DNA of 64,000 bases, taken from contig NZ_FOGT01000013.1 of the NCBI RefSeq assembly GCF_900111295.1, positions 56,806 through 120,805 on the forward strand, given 5' to 3'. The notes under the pieces are model-generated. The model did not search any database. It was given only the letters and a program-made list of their open reading frames with translations, and was not told where the DNA came from. Numbering within the stretch: position 1 is the first letter of the stretch; each line of letters starts with the position of its first letter. The stretch comes from Salipaludibacillus aurantiacus (lineage in GTDB: Bacteria > Bacillota > Bacilli > Bacillales > Salisediminibacteriaceae). Positions 26,282 through 35,667 of the stretch are shown piece by piece. The position numbers were made by a program, and so were the translations under genes.

Positions 26282-26351
26282 GAAGAAGAAACTTTAAGGC
26301 GGAGACAATGCGGGATGAACAGCTATCCGTCTCCCACCCTTCTTCTTTTTT
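26282..26351 (+). other. Structured leader or terminator upstream of the aromatic regulator
   Basis: GAAGAAG pairs with CTTCTTC, GGAGAC with GTCTCC and GGAT with ATCC, giving a nested hairpin that ends in a T run (CTTCTTCTTTTTT). It lies about 95 bases before the regulator start and could be an attenuator or the terminator of an unseen short RNA. The rest of this 446-base gap holds palindrome copy 5 and the MFS terminator. No known riboswitch consensus was recognised. Confidence 0.4.
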
Positions 26352-26446
26352 CGACGAACATTCTTTGTACCGCCGAAACTCTCCCTCTCACCTAAGATTC
26401 ACAGATAGGCACCAATCTTCTACTCTTTATGAGAAAGGGGTTACCA

Positions 26447-28246
26447 ATGAAAGCTCATCACTTACAATTTGAGAAACTGATCGATATTAATCCCCGGACA
26501 GGCACGATTTTTTTTAACCGTGAACGAATTGCCCTGGTCTCTGTAAAAGCTCTTGGAATCCTGCGGAAAGATTTAATCAACACACTTGGTATGGAGCGGG
26601 CTAAGGGGTTTTTAATGAGGTACGGGTGGGCTTGGGGAAAGAATGACGGGGAAAGTATTAAAGCAAAATATAAGTGGGATAATGTGAAAGAACTGATGCT
26701 CGCAGGCCCCGCCCTCCATACGCTGGAAGGGGTGGTCACTGTGGAACCTGACCATCTGGAAATTTCCGGTGACTCCCTTCACTTTACCGGGTATTGGAGG
26801 AACTCGTTTGAAGCAGTGGAACACATCCACCATTTCGGTTTGGAAAAGGAGAGTATCTGCTGGACGCTTACCGGTTACGCAAGCGGCTACCTGACAAGCA
26901 CCTTTGGCAAGGAAGTCATTGTTTATGAGGACAAATGCAGCGGGAAAGGTGATCCCTATTGCAAATTCACAGGTAAAACAAAGGATCTGGACGAAGACAA
27001 ATTTAACGACCTTATGAGGTATTACAAAGCTGATTCATTGATTACCGAATTGGACCGCGCCTACCATGAAATCCGTGAAGTTAATAAAAATATAATCGAG
27101 TCGGATCAAATACAACAGAAGCTGACTAATATGTCCCTTGAAGATAAGGATCTTTCTGAAACTATCCGTTATGTGGCAAGTGTGCTCAATAAAAGTATTG
27201 TTATTGATTATTACAATAAGATAGTTGAAAGTGTTTTTATAAATAATGAGCATAAACTCATTTACCGGAGCTGGACAAATGATTTTTCCTATACGGCCGA
27301 GAAGCAACATGGGATCGCCACTTTTCCCATCCGCGCAAACCATGTGAACTTGGGACGGATGGTGGTCGTTGGCCGGGACAAATTAACAAGCAAAGAACAG
27401 CTTATTATTAAACGCGCCCTGAGTGTGATGACTATCCAAATGTTCCACCAGTGGAAATTAACCCACACCCTTTGGAAAAAGAAAGAAAACTTTTTTGAAG
27501 AAATGCTCCAAAACCCTGATGCCGAAGCTTTTGAAAAACGATCTTACTTATTTAACTTTCACCCTGAATCTCTGAATCGTATGTTATCAGTCAAAGTAAA
27601 TCCTGACACCCAATGCGCTGAAATATTGAAGCTGCTTGATAAAGCCCATGAAGGGAAAGATGTTTTTTCAAAGGGAGCTTATATTTTAATTATTTTATCC
27701 GGAGAAGAAGCAGAAGATCCAAACGCTATGGCAGAAGACATCTACCGGCTGTTGCAAGACAATTTCCCGGCATTAAAATTTTACATTGGCGTGGGACGTA
27801 AAGCTGAAAGTCTCCGGCTGCTGGCAAAAAGTTATCTGGATGCCTGTAAGATCAGTGATTTTATTCACCTCGCCCACCCTCAATCAAGCCGGATTTCTTA
27901 TTTTGATAACTTAGAGCATGTGATGATGCTTCTTAAAGGAACCGATCAAGAAGAGCTGATTCTTTTTTACCGAAAAATTATCGGAAAGCTTGTTGAATAT
28001 GACAAGACAAACCAATCAAAGTTTATCATGACGCTTAAATCCTACCTCGATCACAATGGAAATTTACAAGACACAGCGAATGACCTCCACCTGTCCATCG
28101 CCGGCCTTCGCTACCGCCTGGAAAGAATTGAAAACATTTGCCATACTGACTTGAAATCCGGCACAGGAAGATTTCAATATCAGCTGGCTATCCAAATTTA
28201 CTATGCTATTAAAATCGACAACAACTATAAAAAACTGCTGATGTAA
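26447..28246 (+). CDS. Aromatic-responsive regulator: XylR_N, V4R and PucR-type HTH
   Basis: A 599-residue regulator. Residues about 5-110 resemble the XylR/DmpR N-terminal effector domain (FNRERIALVSVKALGILRKD, GFLMRYGWAWGKND). Residues about 135-185 are a V4R small-molecule domain ending in ECxGxGDPYC-like CSGKGDPYCKF. The C terminus has a CdaR/PucR-type helix-turn-helix (LQDTANDLHLSIAGLRYRLE). There is no AAA+ sigma-54 domain, so unlike XylR and DmpR it should work with ordinary polymerase. V4R/XylR_N domains bind phenols and other aromatics, making it the best candidate regulator of the phenol operon at 46.8 kb. The ATG at 26447 follows AAAGGGG; an earlier ATG at 26429 lacks a site. Confidence 0.75.
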   Translation: MKAHHLQFEKLIDINPRTGTIFFNRERIALVSVKALGILRKDLINTLGMERAKGFLMRYGWAWGKNDGESIKAKYKWDNVKELMLAGPALHTLEGVVTVEPDHLEISGDSLHFTGYWRNSFEAVEHIHHFGLEKESICWTLTGYASGYLTSTFGKEVIVYEDKCSGKGDPYCKFTGKTKDLDEDKFNDLMRYYKADSLITELDRAYHEIREVNKNIIESDQIQQKLTNMSLEDKDLSETIRYVASVLNKSIVIDYYNKIVESVFINNEHKLIYRSWTNDFSYTAEKQHGIATFPIRANHVNLGRMVVVGRDKLTSKEQLIIKRALSVMTIQMFHQWKLTHTLWKKKENFFEEMLQNPDAEAFEKRSYLFNFHPESLNRMLSVKVNPDTQCAEILKLLDKAHEGKDVFSKGAYILIILSGEEAEDPNAMAEDIYRLLQDNFPALKFYIGVGRKAESLRLLAKSYLDACKISDFIHLAHPQSSRISYFDNLEHVMMLLKGTDQEELILFYRKIIGKLVEYDKTNQSKFIMTLKSYLDHNGNLQDTANDLHLSIAGLRYRLERIENICHTDLKSGTGRFQYQLAIQIYYAIKIDNNYKKLLM

Positions 28247-28305
28247 AGACTACAGGCAGACATTGATTATACAATGTTCCTCGCACTCCGTTTAAAAATA
28301 CCTAA

Positions 28306-28337
28306 AAAAAGCCGACTAAATAAATAGTTGGCTTTTT
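28306..28337. terminator. Bidirectional terminator between the regulator and aarF-like gene
   Basis: AAAAAGCC-ACTA and TAGT-GGCTTTTT pair with one mismatch and have A and T runs on both sides, so it can end both convergent genes. Confidence 0.75.
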
Positions 28338-28377
28338 CCAGTAGCTGGCTTTCTCTTTAAATTACACCAGACCTACA

Positions 28378-29997
28378 TTACCTCCGCTTTTCATGCATAT
28401 ATTTCAGCCATTTTTTCAGCTTATAGCCAAAGATTACGTGGCCTAATGAAGAGAGAATGGTTATTCCGGCAGAGAGTTGTAATATAAGCTGATGCTCGGT
28501 GTAAATACCAAAGGCAACTCCCCCGAGACCGGCTGCAGCCAGTTGAAACATCTGCTTTTTATAATTTTCATATATAGTAAACTGGAAATGTCTTCGCTGT
28601 TCGTTCTCCTTAATGTCCTCTAACTTCTGCGGCAATTTAAAGAATTCCGTAAAAGAATGAATGATTTTAAACAAAGGCTGGGACTGCAGCCAGTACCAGA
28701 GAAATGACCATTTGTTATTTCCTTGTTTCTGTAACCAGTCTAAAAAGACAGGTTTAAGAATCTCAGCAAGTTCCTTCTCAGTGGCCAGGCCGCGAAGGAT
28801 CCCTTCCATAGTCACAACGGATCGCCCTAAAAAAACAAACCTTGTCGGGACTTGAATAGGCAGGGCCTGGATCAGATCATTCATTTCCAGCTTTAAAGCC
28901 ATAATATCCATTTCTTTCAGTTGCTGCGGTTTAAATGACATCAGTTCAGCGAGCAACCGTTCCATCGTCCTAGGATCAGCCTCCGGGAGTAAAAATCCTA
29001 AATTCATTAAACATTCTACTGCCCTCGCATAATTTTTTGAGAGGAGACTCTCAATCAATCCCTGGAATTCTGAAGCGTCTCTTTGAGAAATTTCCGCTGT
29101 CATGCCGAAATCGAATAATATTATTTTTCCTTCTTTCGAGACGAGGACATTGCCTGTATGCGGGTCGGCATGAAACGTACCAGGCTCTAACCACTGTGGG
29201 AGAAACAGTTCGATAAGTTTGTGGGCGAGCTCTTCCCTGCTAACCTCCAGTTGATCCAAGCCTGACTCATCTGTCAGCCTTATTCCGTCTACCCACTCCA
29301 TCACAAGCACTCTGGATGTGCTAATGTCTGAATACACATCAGGGATAACCATACTGGCTTCATTTTTAAAACGTTCTTTAAAAAAGAGAAGCGTGTTCTT
29401 TTCCAAAGAAAAATCGACTTCCCGTTCAATGACTTGTTTCAATTCTTTAAATAGAACTTTTAAATTGATAAAACCTTTTGGAAGCGGGATAAAATGGTCC
29501 GCAAACCAGATTATGATCCCTAAAGTTCTGAAATCCGTGTTTATAATCGATTGAATATTCGGCCGTTGTACTTTTATGGCCACTTCTTTTCCATTTTTTA
29601 ATACCCCTTTATACACTTCACCAATGGATGCCGAAGCGACGGCCTTTTGATCGATATAATTAAAGTAATGCTCAATTGGCTCTTCCCACTCCCCTTCAAG
29701 TATGTTCTGAATCTCTTCCCAGTCTGATGGCGGGACATTATCTGTAAGATCCTGAATTTGGCTTATAAAACCCTGAGGCAGCAGGTCCGCCCGAATACTT
29801 AAGAGTTGTCCGATTTTAATAAGTAATCCTTCCAATTCAAATAAAGTCTCTCTAAAGTTTTTTCCTATTTTCACCCAGAGCATTTCCCAGTCTTTCTCCG
29901 GTTTTTTCCGAAATTTGTACCAGTATATCTGAAGAAAGATCATAAGAGCCATGGATAGGATTTTTACCATTCGTCGAAATTTATTGGGTGTTTTCAT
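28378..29997 (-). CDS. AarF/UbiB (ABC1) family atypical kinase
   Basis: A 539-residue ABC1/UbiB-family protein. The family-specific KxGQ motif is in GLLIKIGQLLSIRADLLP, followed by SASIGEVYKGVLKNGKEVAIKVQRP with the kinase-like lysine, then AHKLIELF, FHADPHTGNVLV and ILFDFGMTAE. Two hydrophobic helices close the C terminus, so it is probably membrane-attached. Relatives support quinone biosynthesis or lipid homeostasis; the substrate is unknown. It stands alone, convergent with the aromatic regulator. Confidence 0.85.
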   Translation of the reverse strand: MKTPNKFRRMVKILSMALMIFLQIYWYKFRKKPEKDWEMLWVKIGKNFRETLFELEGLLIKIGQLLSIRADLLPQGFISQIQDLTDNVPPSDWEEIQNILEGEWEEPIEHYFNYIDQKAVASASIGEVYKGVLKNGKEVAIKVQRPNIQSIINTDFRTLGIIIWFADHFIPLPKGFINLKVLFKELKQVIEREVDFSLEKNTLLFFKERFKNEASMVIPDVYSDISTSRVLVMEWVDGIRLTDESGLDQLEVSREELAHKLIELFLPQWLEPGTFHADPHTGNVLVSKEGKIILFDFGMTAEISQRDASEFQGLIESLLSKNYARAVECLMNLGFLLPEADPRTMERLLAELMSFKPQQLKEMDIMALKLEMNDLIQALPIQVPTRFVFLGRSVVTMEGILRGLATEKELAEILKPVFLDWLQKQGNNKWSFLWYWLQSQPLFKIIHSFTEFFKLPQKLEDIKENEQRRHFQFTIYENYKKQMFQLAAAGLGGVAFGIYTEHQLILQLSAGITILSSLGHVIFGYKLKKWLKYMHEKRR

Positions 29998-30521
29998 GCC
30001 GCGTTCACTCTTTCCGGTTCAAATTCTTTAAAAGCCGTTCCGAATTTTCTGGAGACAGAAATATAAATTGCTTTATATTACTTTTAATAATACCATGTCA
30101 GGTTACCCGGAGAGCAGCCCCTCTTCACATATCTCCAGGCTTCTTTCAGTATTATACTGCTCAGTCTTTCCCACTCTCTTTAAAAGCAGGCTCTCCAGCT
30201 TATTTTCTGCATATTTCTACAAAAAATAAAAGTTATACCCTTTATACGACAATAACTTTTCTTTTAGCGCTACAAAAGTAATAACTATTTTATTAATTGT
30301 CGAAATATTTAACACTATTATTATGGTAAAAATGTTAATTATTATATAAAATGTAATCGTTATCTACTGTATAAAAGGAGGTGTCGTCACAGTCCCTGCC
30401 AGCTTTTTAAGGAAAAGCCTGCGGGCTAAATTATCTAATTATTCAATTAATTTTATCTTCAAACTTTGGACAAACAGTTAAGCATGACTGATTAAAAAAT
30501 TTTATTTCAGGAGGAAACCAG
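29998..30521. other. AT-rich intergenic region before LVIVD paralog 2
   Basis: No convincing gene in 524 bases. A possible sigma-A promoter (TTGTCG at 30297, TATTAT at 30319) faces the LVIVD gene. A good ribosome binding site (AAAGGAGGTG near 30375) is not followed by a usable start, and may mark a lost small ORF or a decoy. The leader downstream of it is about 150 bases long. Confidence 0.4.
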
Positions 30522-31907
30522 TTGAAAAATAAATTAAAAATGTATTCAGTAACGACGATGGCAGCCCTCGTATTTGCCACTCCAGTGATGGCGTGTGATA
30601 TCGACGGACTCGGAAAAGGCGACTATGAATATGAAGATGGCAGCAGTTACCGCTTTGGCGACGAAGGCATGAATGAAATTCCGGTGATGGAAGGAAGCAA
30701 AAATTTTAAATACTTAAATGAATCAGCCGCTGTTCCTCTGGAGGCTTCAGACAGCGGACTGCCTGTTACAGGCGCTGATGTTTATGCACATAAAGGATAC
30801 GCCTATATGGGAACCCACCGCCTCGGATCAGGTTCAAATGAAGGCATCCGCGTTTTTAATATGAAAGATCCTTCCAACCCTGTAGAAGTCGCTAAGTTTG
30901 CAGACAACCTTCCAGGAACGTGGCAGGAAAAAATTATTGTAAAGTCTGTGAACACCCCTCACTTCAAGGGTGATTTAGCAGTAGTCAGTGTTCAAAGGTT
31001 TAATGGGGATGCAGAAAAAGTCGGTACGGTTATTTATGATGTGACGAATCCTGAAAAACCGGTTGAATTAGGTTTCTGGGAAACGCCTGAAGCACACCTT
31101 AACGGCGGCGGCACTCATGAACTTTATTTAACCACCCAGGGGAATCGCGCTTTGCTGCTTGCTGCCAATTCCGGCTCTTACCGAAGATCAGGGGGAGCCA
31201 TCCACGACTTTACCATTGTGGATGTCAGTAACCCGGCTGAGCCTGAAGAGCTGTTTCAGTTTGACCCGGCCACTGTGATTCCGAACGTGGACAATAACTA
31301 CCGGTTTGTAGATGAACATGGGCAGTCACGATCAATTAGCGTTCATAGTGTCATTGCAGATACGACAGGGAAGTACGCCTACTTATCTGCATGGGATATG
31401 GGGACAGTTATTCTGGATATCAGCAACCCTGAAGATCCGGAATACGTCGGACGTACCTCTTTTGAAAAAGATGTTCAAGGGGCTGCCCATTCTGCGGCTT
31501 TAGCCAAGGGAGAGAATGTGCTGATTGAAACAAGAGAAGTATTTAACCCAACCCGCCACGGCTACGAACAAGGATTTGGCTATGTAAGAATTTATGATAT
31601 CAAAGATAAGTCAGATCCTAAGCTGCTGAGCAACTTCCAGACGGATAATGCGGCAAATAAGACCACCGGGTATCCCGGATTCACAGTTCACGATCCTAAA
31701 GTCCAAGGAAACACACTCTTTTTATCCCATTACTTCGACGGTGTCAGGGTAGTCGATATTACCGATCCGTCTGCTCCTGAAGAAATTGGTGCTTACGTGC
31801 CGGAAAAAGCGAACATTTGGGGAGTATTCGCCCATAGAAACTATATTCTGGCTTCTGATATGGAATCTGGATTGAAAGTTTTACAAAAGAACAATAAAAT
31901 TAAATAA
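30522..31907 (+). CDS. Secreted LVIVD-repeat (beta-propeller-like) protein, paralog 2
   Basis: A 461-residue secreted protein with a Sec signal (MKNKLKMYSVTTMAALVF) and about six LVIVD repeats such as IRVFNMKDPSNPVEVAKF, TVIYDVTNPEKPVELGFW, FTIVDVSNPAEPEELFQF and VRVVDITDPSAPEEIGAY. It aligns by eye along its full length with the protein at 10814, sharing blocks such as DNLPGTWQEK and GTHELYLTTQGNR, so the two are paralogs on opposite strands 18 kb apart. The start is TTG at 30522 behind AGGAGGA. A long leader precedes it and a strong terminator follows. Function is unknown. Confidence 0.75.
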   Translation: MKNKLKMYSVTTMAALVFATPVMACDIDGLGKGDYEYEDGSSYRFGDEGMNEIPVMEGSKNFKYLNESAAVPLEASDSGLPVTGADVYAHKGYAYMGTHRLGSGSNEGIRVFNMKDPSNPVEVAKFADNLPGTWQEKIIVKSVNTPHFKGDLAVVSVQRFNGDAEKVGTVIYDVTNPEKPVELGFWETPEAHLNGGGTHELYLTTQGNRALLLAANSGSYRRSGGAIHDFTIVDVSNPAEPEELFQFDPATVIPNVDNNYRFVDEHGQSRSISVHSVIADTTGKYAYLSAWDMGTVILDISNPEDPEYVGRTSFEKDVQGAAHSAALAKGENVLIETREVFNPTRHGYEQGFGYVRIYDIKDKSDPKLLSNFQTDNAANKTTGYPGFTVHDPKVQGNTLFLSHYFDGVRVVDITDPSAPEEIGAYVPEKANIWGVFAHRNYILASDMESGLKVLQKNNKIK

Positions 31908-31914
31908 CATAAAG

Positions 31915-31951
31915 AGAACTCCCTGCGATGAGTGAGCAGGGAGTTCTTTTT
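31915..31951 (+). terminator. Strong intrinsic terminator after LVIVD paralog 2
   Basis: AGAACTCCCTGC and GCAGGGAGTTCT form a 12-bp stem around a 9-base loop, followed by TTTTT. Confidence 0.9.
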
Positions 31952-32037
31952 TCTGAAGTTCTATGGATATCTCTAAGTATTCTTTATAGAGAGCTTTTAT
32001 TAGAGTGGTCTTTTCCTTAGTTTGCAGCTTTTTAAAA

Positions 32038-32067
32038 AGCATGTGCAGGGCATTCCCTGCACATGCT
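32038..32067 (-). terminator. Strong intrinsic terminator of the symporter gene
   Basis: AGCATGTGCAGGG and CCCTGCACATGCT form a perfect 13-bp stem with a 4-base loop; on the minus strand TTTTT follows. Confidence 0.9.
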
Positions 32068-32085
32068 AATGACCACTATTAACCC

Positions 32086-33540
32086 TTACTGGTCGTTCGT
32101 TTTATCCTTCTCATATTCCCTTTCCCAGTAGTCCGCATTTTTGATACCAAGTTTACGCGGATCAAACACCGGATCAATTCCACTTTTCTTTTGCTGCTCG
32201 TAATCTTTCAATGCTTTTAATGCTGGCTTTGCGAGAAGGAGAATCGCTATCAGGTTCAGCCAGACCATCAGGCCTAAGCCGATATCCCCTAGAGCCCACG
32301 CCAGGTTCGCCGTTTTAACCGCTCCATAGAAAGTGGCTGCAAGCAGGACGACCTTTACTGCAAACATCGGCAGCCTGCTGTTTTTGCCTTTTGTTAAATA
32401 AGCAATGTTTGTTTCAGCGATATAGTAATAAGCCATGATGGTAGTAAAAGCGAAGAAGAACAGGGCAACGCCGACAAACCCGGCTCCAAATCCTGGCAGG
32501 ACAGATTCAATGGCAGCCTGTGTATACCCAGGGCCAGCTTCTACTCCATCAAGATTTTTTGTAAGATACGTGCCGTCCGGTGTCTGAGTATTATACATAC
32601 CGGTAAATAAAATCATGAAGGCAGTTGCAGAACATACGAAGAGCGTATCGATATATACCGAGAATGACTGGACCAGCCCTTGTTTCGCAGGGTGGGACAC
32701 TTCTGCGGCAGCCGCGGCATGCGGACCTGTTCCTTGGCCGGCTTCGTTGGAGAAGATCCCCCGTTTTACCCCCCAGGCAATCGCAGCCCCGACGATTCCT
32801 CCAAAGGCGGAATCCAGGCCAAACGCGCTGTTAAAAATTAAAGACAGCACTGCTGGCAGCTCGCCAATATTCATCCCCACGATGACGAGTGACAAAAGAA
32901 TATAACCAAGTGCCATAAATGGAACGGCATACTGAGCGACCCTGGCGATCCGCTTGACCCCTCCAAAAATGATCGTACCGATTATGGCTACGAGAATAAT
33001 GGCGGTAACGGTCGGGCTGATGCCAAATGCGTTGTCCAAACCTCCCGCAATGGAATTTGACTGAATACCCGGCATTAATAAACTCATAGCCACAAGAGCG
33101 GAGAATGCAAACAGAACAGCAAACCATTTCCAGCCTAAGCCTTTTTCAATATAGTAAGCGGGACCCCCTCGGTACTCTCCATCCTGTTTCACTTTATAAA
33201 TCTGAGCCAACGTCGATTCGATGAAGGCGCTTGAGGCACCAATAAATGCAATCATCCACATCCAGAACACGGCCCCTGGCCCGCCGAAAGCGATCGCTGT
33301 CGCTGTACCGGCAATGTTACCTGTCCCGACTCTTCCTGATAAAGCAATAGATAATGCCTGAAACGATGAGATTCCTGCTTTAGAGCTTTTTCCTTTAAAC
33401 ATCAAAATAACCATGTCCTTAATGTGCCTAACCTGTACAAATCTCGTTAAAATAGAAAAAAGCAATCCAACTCCAAGACAGATATAAATGACCGGCGTGC
33501 TCCACAAAACCCCATTCAACCCATTAATAACCGCTTCCAC
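32086..33540 (-). CDS. Sodium:alanine/glycine symporter (AGCS family)
   Basis: A 484-residue AGCS-family amino acid carrier that takes up alanine, glycine or glutamine with sodium. About eleven membrane helices are visible, and family blocks are complete: SIALSGRVGTGNIAGTATAI, FIESTLAQIYK, GGPAYYIEKGLG and SNEAGQGTGPHAAAAAEVSHP. The length is typical. Members in B. subtilis include AlsT, reported as a glutamine carrier; the amino acid handled here is not fixed by sequence. The ATG lies behind GGGGGG. It is transcribed alone with a strong terminator. Confidence 0.9.
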   Translation of the reverse strand: MEAVINGLNGVLWSTPVIYICLGVGLLFSILTRFVQVRHIKDMVILMFKGKSSKAGISSFQALSIALSGRVGTGNIAGTATAIAFGGPGAVFWMWMIAFIGASSAFIESTLAQIYKVKQDGEYRGGPAYYIEKGLGWKWFAVLFAFSALVAMSLLMPGIQSNSIAGGLDNAFGISPTVTAIILVAIIGTIIFGGVKRIARVAQYAVPFMALGYILLSLVIVGMNIGELPAVLSLIFNSAFGLDSAFGGIVGAAIAWGVKRGIFSNEAGQGTGPHAAAAAEVSHPAKQGLVQSFSVYIDTLFVCSATAFMILFTGMYNTQTPDGTYLTKNLDGVEAGPGYTQAAIESVLPGFGAGFVGVALFFFAFTTIMAYYYIAETNIAYLTKGKNSRLPMFAVKVVLLAATFYGAVKTANLAWALGDIGLGLMVWLNLIAILLLAKPALKALKDYEQQKKSGIDPVFDPRKLGIKNADYWEREYEKDKTNDQ

Positions 33541-33767
33541 CTGTTTCCCCCCTTGAAAGAAAGTTTGTATTTTTGTTCATATTTATAATATTCCTTCAAA
33601 GAATTAGTAGAATAAAATACTTTTTGCTGAACGCAACTTTATTTAGACTGGAAATGACGGTTTATAAATAAACTGATTAGATGGTTAAAAATTGAGGGGG
33701 ATTTTTAAGAAGAATGGGAGCGGACGTGTTTTTAAGAGTATAACCCAGATTATAATAATTCGAATTA

Positions 33768-33848
33768 GCTGATTGAAAGGTGGGAATCGCCGATTGGACC
33801 CCCATTTTCGCTGATAAACATGCTATTCCGCTGATTGGATCCAATTTT
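33768..33848. repeat. Degenerate ~20-base tandem repeat, CGCTGATTG-type
   Basis: About four imperfect units in the 415-base gap upstream of the symporter gene: GCTGATTGAAAGG, CGCCGATTGGACC, CGCTGATAAACAT and CGCTGATTGGATCC, spaced by about 20 bases and joined by ATTTT or similar. The same type occurs at 42950-43028. No gene was seen in this gap. Confidence 0.55.
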
Positions 33849-33892
33849 GAACCGTGTAACTAATGTTTTTTCGCCTTGAACCCGCACATGAA

Positions 33893-33921
33893 AAAACAGC
33901 TGCCAAATTTGCAGCTGTTTT
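33893..33921 (-). terminator. Intrinsic terminator of the small membrane protein gene
   Basis: AAAACAGCTGC and GCAGCTGTTTT form an 11-bp stem with a 7-base loop; on the minus strand a T run follows. Confidence 0.85.
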
Positions 33922-33955
33922 GAACTAAAATCTATACGATTCGCTGTAAAAAAAT

Positions 33956-34240
33956 TTAGTTTTCTTTCTTGCCTTCTTCCTCAAGTTCCCTCATGCCTTC
34001 ATGCGTTTGCGGAAAACCATTGTTGCCCCAGTCATTTTTATGAATGGCATCCAGTTGTGTCAGCCCTCTTTCTTCAGGTGCCTGGTCCGCATCTGCGCTT
34101 TCCACTTCATCAAGCTTTTCTTTGTTCTGCATATCCAGATCTTCACGATACTTACCTTTTTGTCTCTTTTTATAAGCTGAGGTTGCCAGTATGGCGCCGC
34201 CGGCTGAAATTAATGATCCAAAAACAAGTGATTTTCTCAT
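33956..34240 (-). CDS. Small single-span membrane protein, unknown
   Basis: A 94-residue protein: one membrane segment at the N terminus (LVFGSLISAGGAILATSAY), a stop-transfer KKRQKGK, then an acidic, probably disordered cytoplasmic tail with a short conserved-looking HKNDWGNNGFPQTHEGM block. I do not recognise a family. The ATG follows GGAGGGA and a strong terminator lies 35 bases after the stop, which supports a real gene. Confidence 0.55.
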   Translation of the reverse strand: MRKSLVFGSLISAGGAILATSAYKKRQKGKYREDLDMQNKEKLDEVESADADQAPEERGLTQLDAIHKNDWGNNGFPQTHEGMRELEEEGKKEN

Positions 34241-34363
34241 TATATCCCTCCATTTTTAATATCTTTCCGCAGTACTTGTATACCCTCTTTTCCATCTTTA
34301 AAAAGTATCAATTTGATTACAATTTAATCCGACCGATAAATTAAAAAAGCTTCGTCGCATTTT

Positions 34364-35446
34364 TTAAAAGTCTAAAGGGGTATCCTGCAGCTTCCATCCG
34401 CCCATCAAGGAGTCTCTTATTAGCCGGAAACGGAAGGTATCATTCGTTTCCGGCTTCCCTTTTTCTTTTATTTTAAACTCTGCTTCTATTTCAAATTCAA
34501 ACGGTTCTTCCGTGGAAGGGGCATGCAATTTCATCAATTTAGCGAATTCAAAGTTATTTAAATTGATTGCTCTATTGGACTCATGAGAAATTAAGCGAAA
34601 TAAATCAGCGTCATTTTGGTTTAAGGCGATAAAATATAATTGCACTATTTCTTCCGCTGGAAGGCTCTTTACAAATTGATTTATTGAGCCTCCTGCTTTA
34701 TGCACCATTACCTGATGGGAAAGATCTTCATTTCTTGTTGAATGAGTAAGGCTCCCTTTAAAATGAATGCAAAAATGGCCCGGGAAACCGTTGCTCAGTG
34801 CCCCGCCTCCGTGAGGCATCCCGTGCATCGAAGCTGCTATAATCTGATCCTCACAATGGATCAAAACTGCTCGTCTATTCCAGCTCCACTTGTCGTTATA
34901 AATCTTTTTCATAATATTTGTATCCTTTTTTGTGACCGGCTGGACATCCGCATGGTTACTGCCTGCTCTTCGTTGAGCATAAAAGCTTAATCCGGTCTCT
35001 AAGTCAGTGACTTTAAAAGTGGCGTACAGCGGCAGTTCTCCCTCGATCGTCTCCCACTCCACAAGTTTCCCAAAATGTTTTTTATGCAAAGCATTAAAAT
35101 ATCTATTCAGTTTATTCGCAGTAACGGACGGAAATTGGACTTTTTCTTTTCGCTGAACATCATAAAACTTTCCGAACTCATCCCTTACAAAAATCCTTAT
35201 TATACCTCTATCTTCAAATAACAAATAATGATGTAAGTTTGGAAGTTCTGTTACTGTCTGTAATGGTTCAGCATTTATAATGGAATCAAATAACTGATCC
35301 GACGCCATAAACAGGTCAGACTGAAACACGGATTCCCCGGAGGACTTCACAACGAGCATTACCTTCCCTACAGATTCATCTGCTGCTGTCGGTAAGGGCT
35401 GTATTAAAAAAAACAATAATATAAATAACATAACGGCTTTATTCAT
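34364..35446 (-). CDS. Secreted protein of unknown function with a GMPHG...FPGHFCIHF block
   Basis: A 360-residue protein with a Sec signal (MNKAVMLFILLFFLIQPLPT). The centre has the unusual block SMHGMPHGGG and, a few residues on, FPGHFCIHFKGS, rich in His plus one Cys; I have seen similar blocks in uncharacterised secreted bacillar and clostridial proteins but know no function. The His/Cys set could bind a metal. The last about 100 residues look like a separate domain of the NTF2/DUF4878 sort. The ATG at 35446 is chosen over the upstream GTG because AGGTGGG then has proper spacing. Confidence 0.6.
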   Translation of the reverse strand: MNKAVMLFILLFFLIQPLPTAADESVGKVMLVVKSSGESVFQSDLFMASDQLFDSIINAEPLQTVTELPNLHHYLLFEDRGIIRIFVRDEFGKFYDVQRKEKVQFPSVTANKLNRYFNALHKKHFGKLVEWETIEGELPLYATFKVTDLETGLSFYAQRRAGSNHADVQPVTKKDTNIMKKIYNDKWSWNRRAVLIHCEDQIIAASMHGMPHGGGALSNGFPGHFCIHFKGSLTHSTRNEDLSHQVMVHKAGGSINQFVKSLPAEEIVQLYFIALNQNDADLFRLISHESNRAINLNNFEFAKLMKLHAPSTEEPFEFEIEAEFKIKEKGKPETNDTFRFRLIRDSLMGGWKLQDTPLDF

Positions 35447-35667
35447 TGATTTTCCCACCTATATTTCATTTGGACTACATACATAACTATTTGCATTTTT
35501 CGAGACCATAAACTTACAAATATATGGAAAGGAATTGTAACACCTGTCTGCGGTCACTTTTTAAGCTTACTCGTTCAGCTTTTTTCACTAAAAAACGACT
35601 TTCATGTAGAAAGCCGCGGGATTCATAAGCATTTAAACATTAAGGTGAAAAGCATGTCACCTTTAAA

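Noticed and set aside
26282..26351. Known riboswitch (fluoride, TPP, c-di-AMP or c-di-GMP type)
   Set aside because: None of the conserved loop sequences of these classes could be found; it is described only as a hairpin.
30375..30410. Short ORF behind the strong ribosome binding site upstream of LVIVD paralog 2
   Set aside because: The only start codon overlaps the binding site itself, leaving no spacing, and the frame closes after nine codons.
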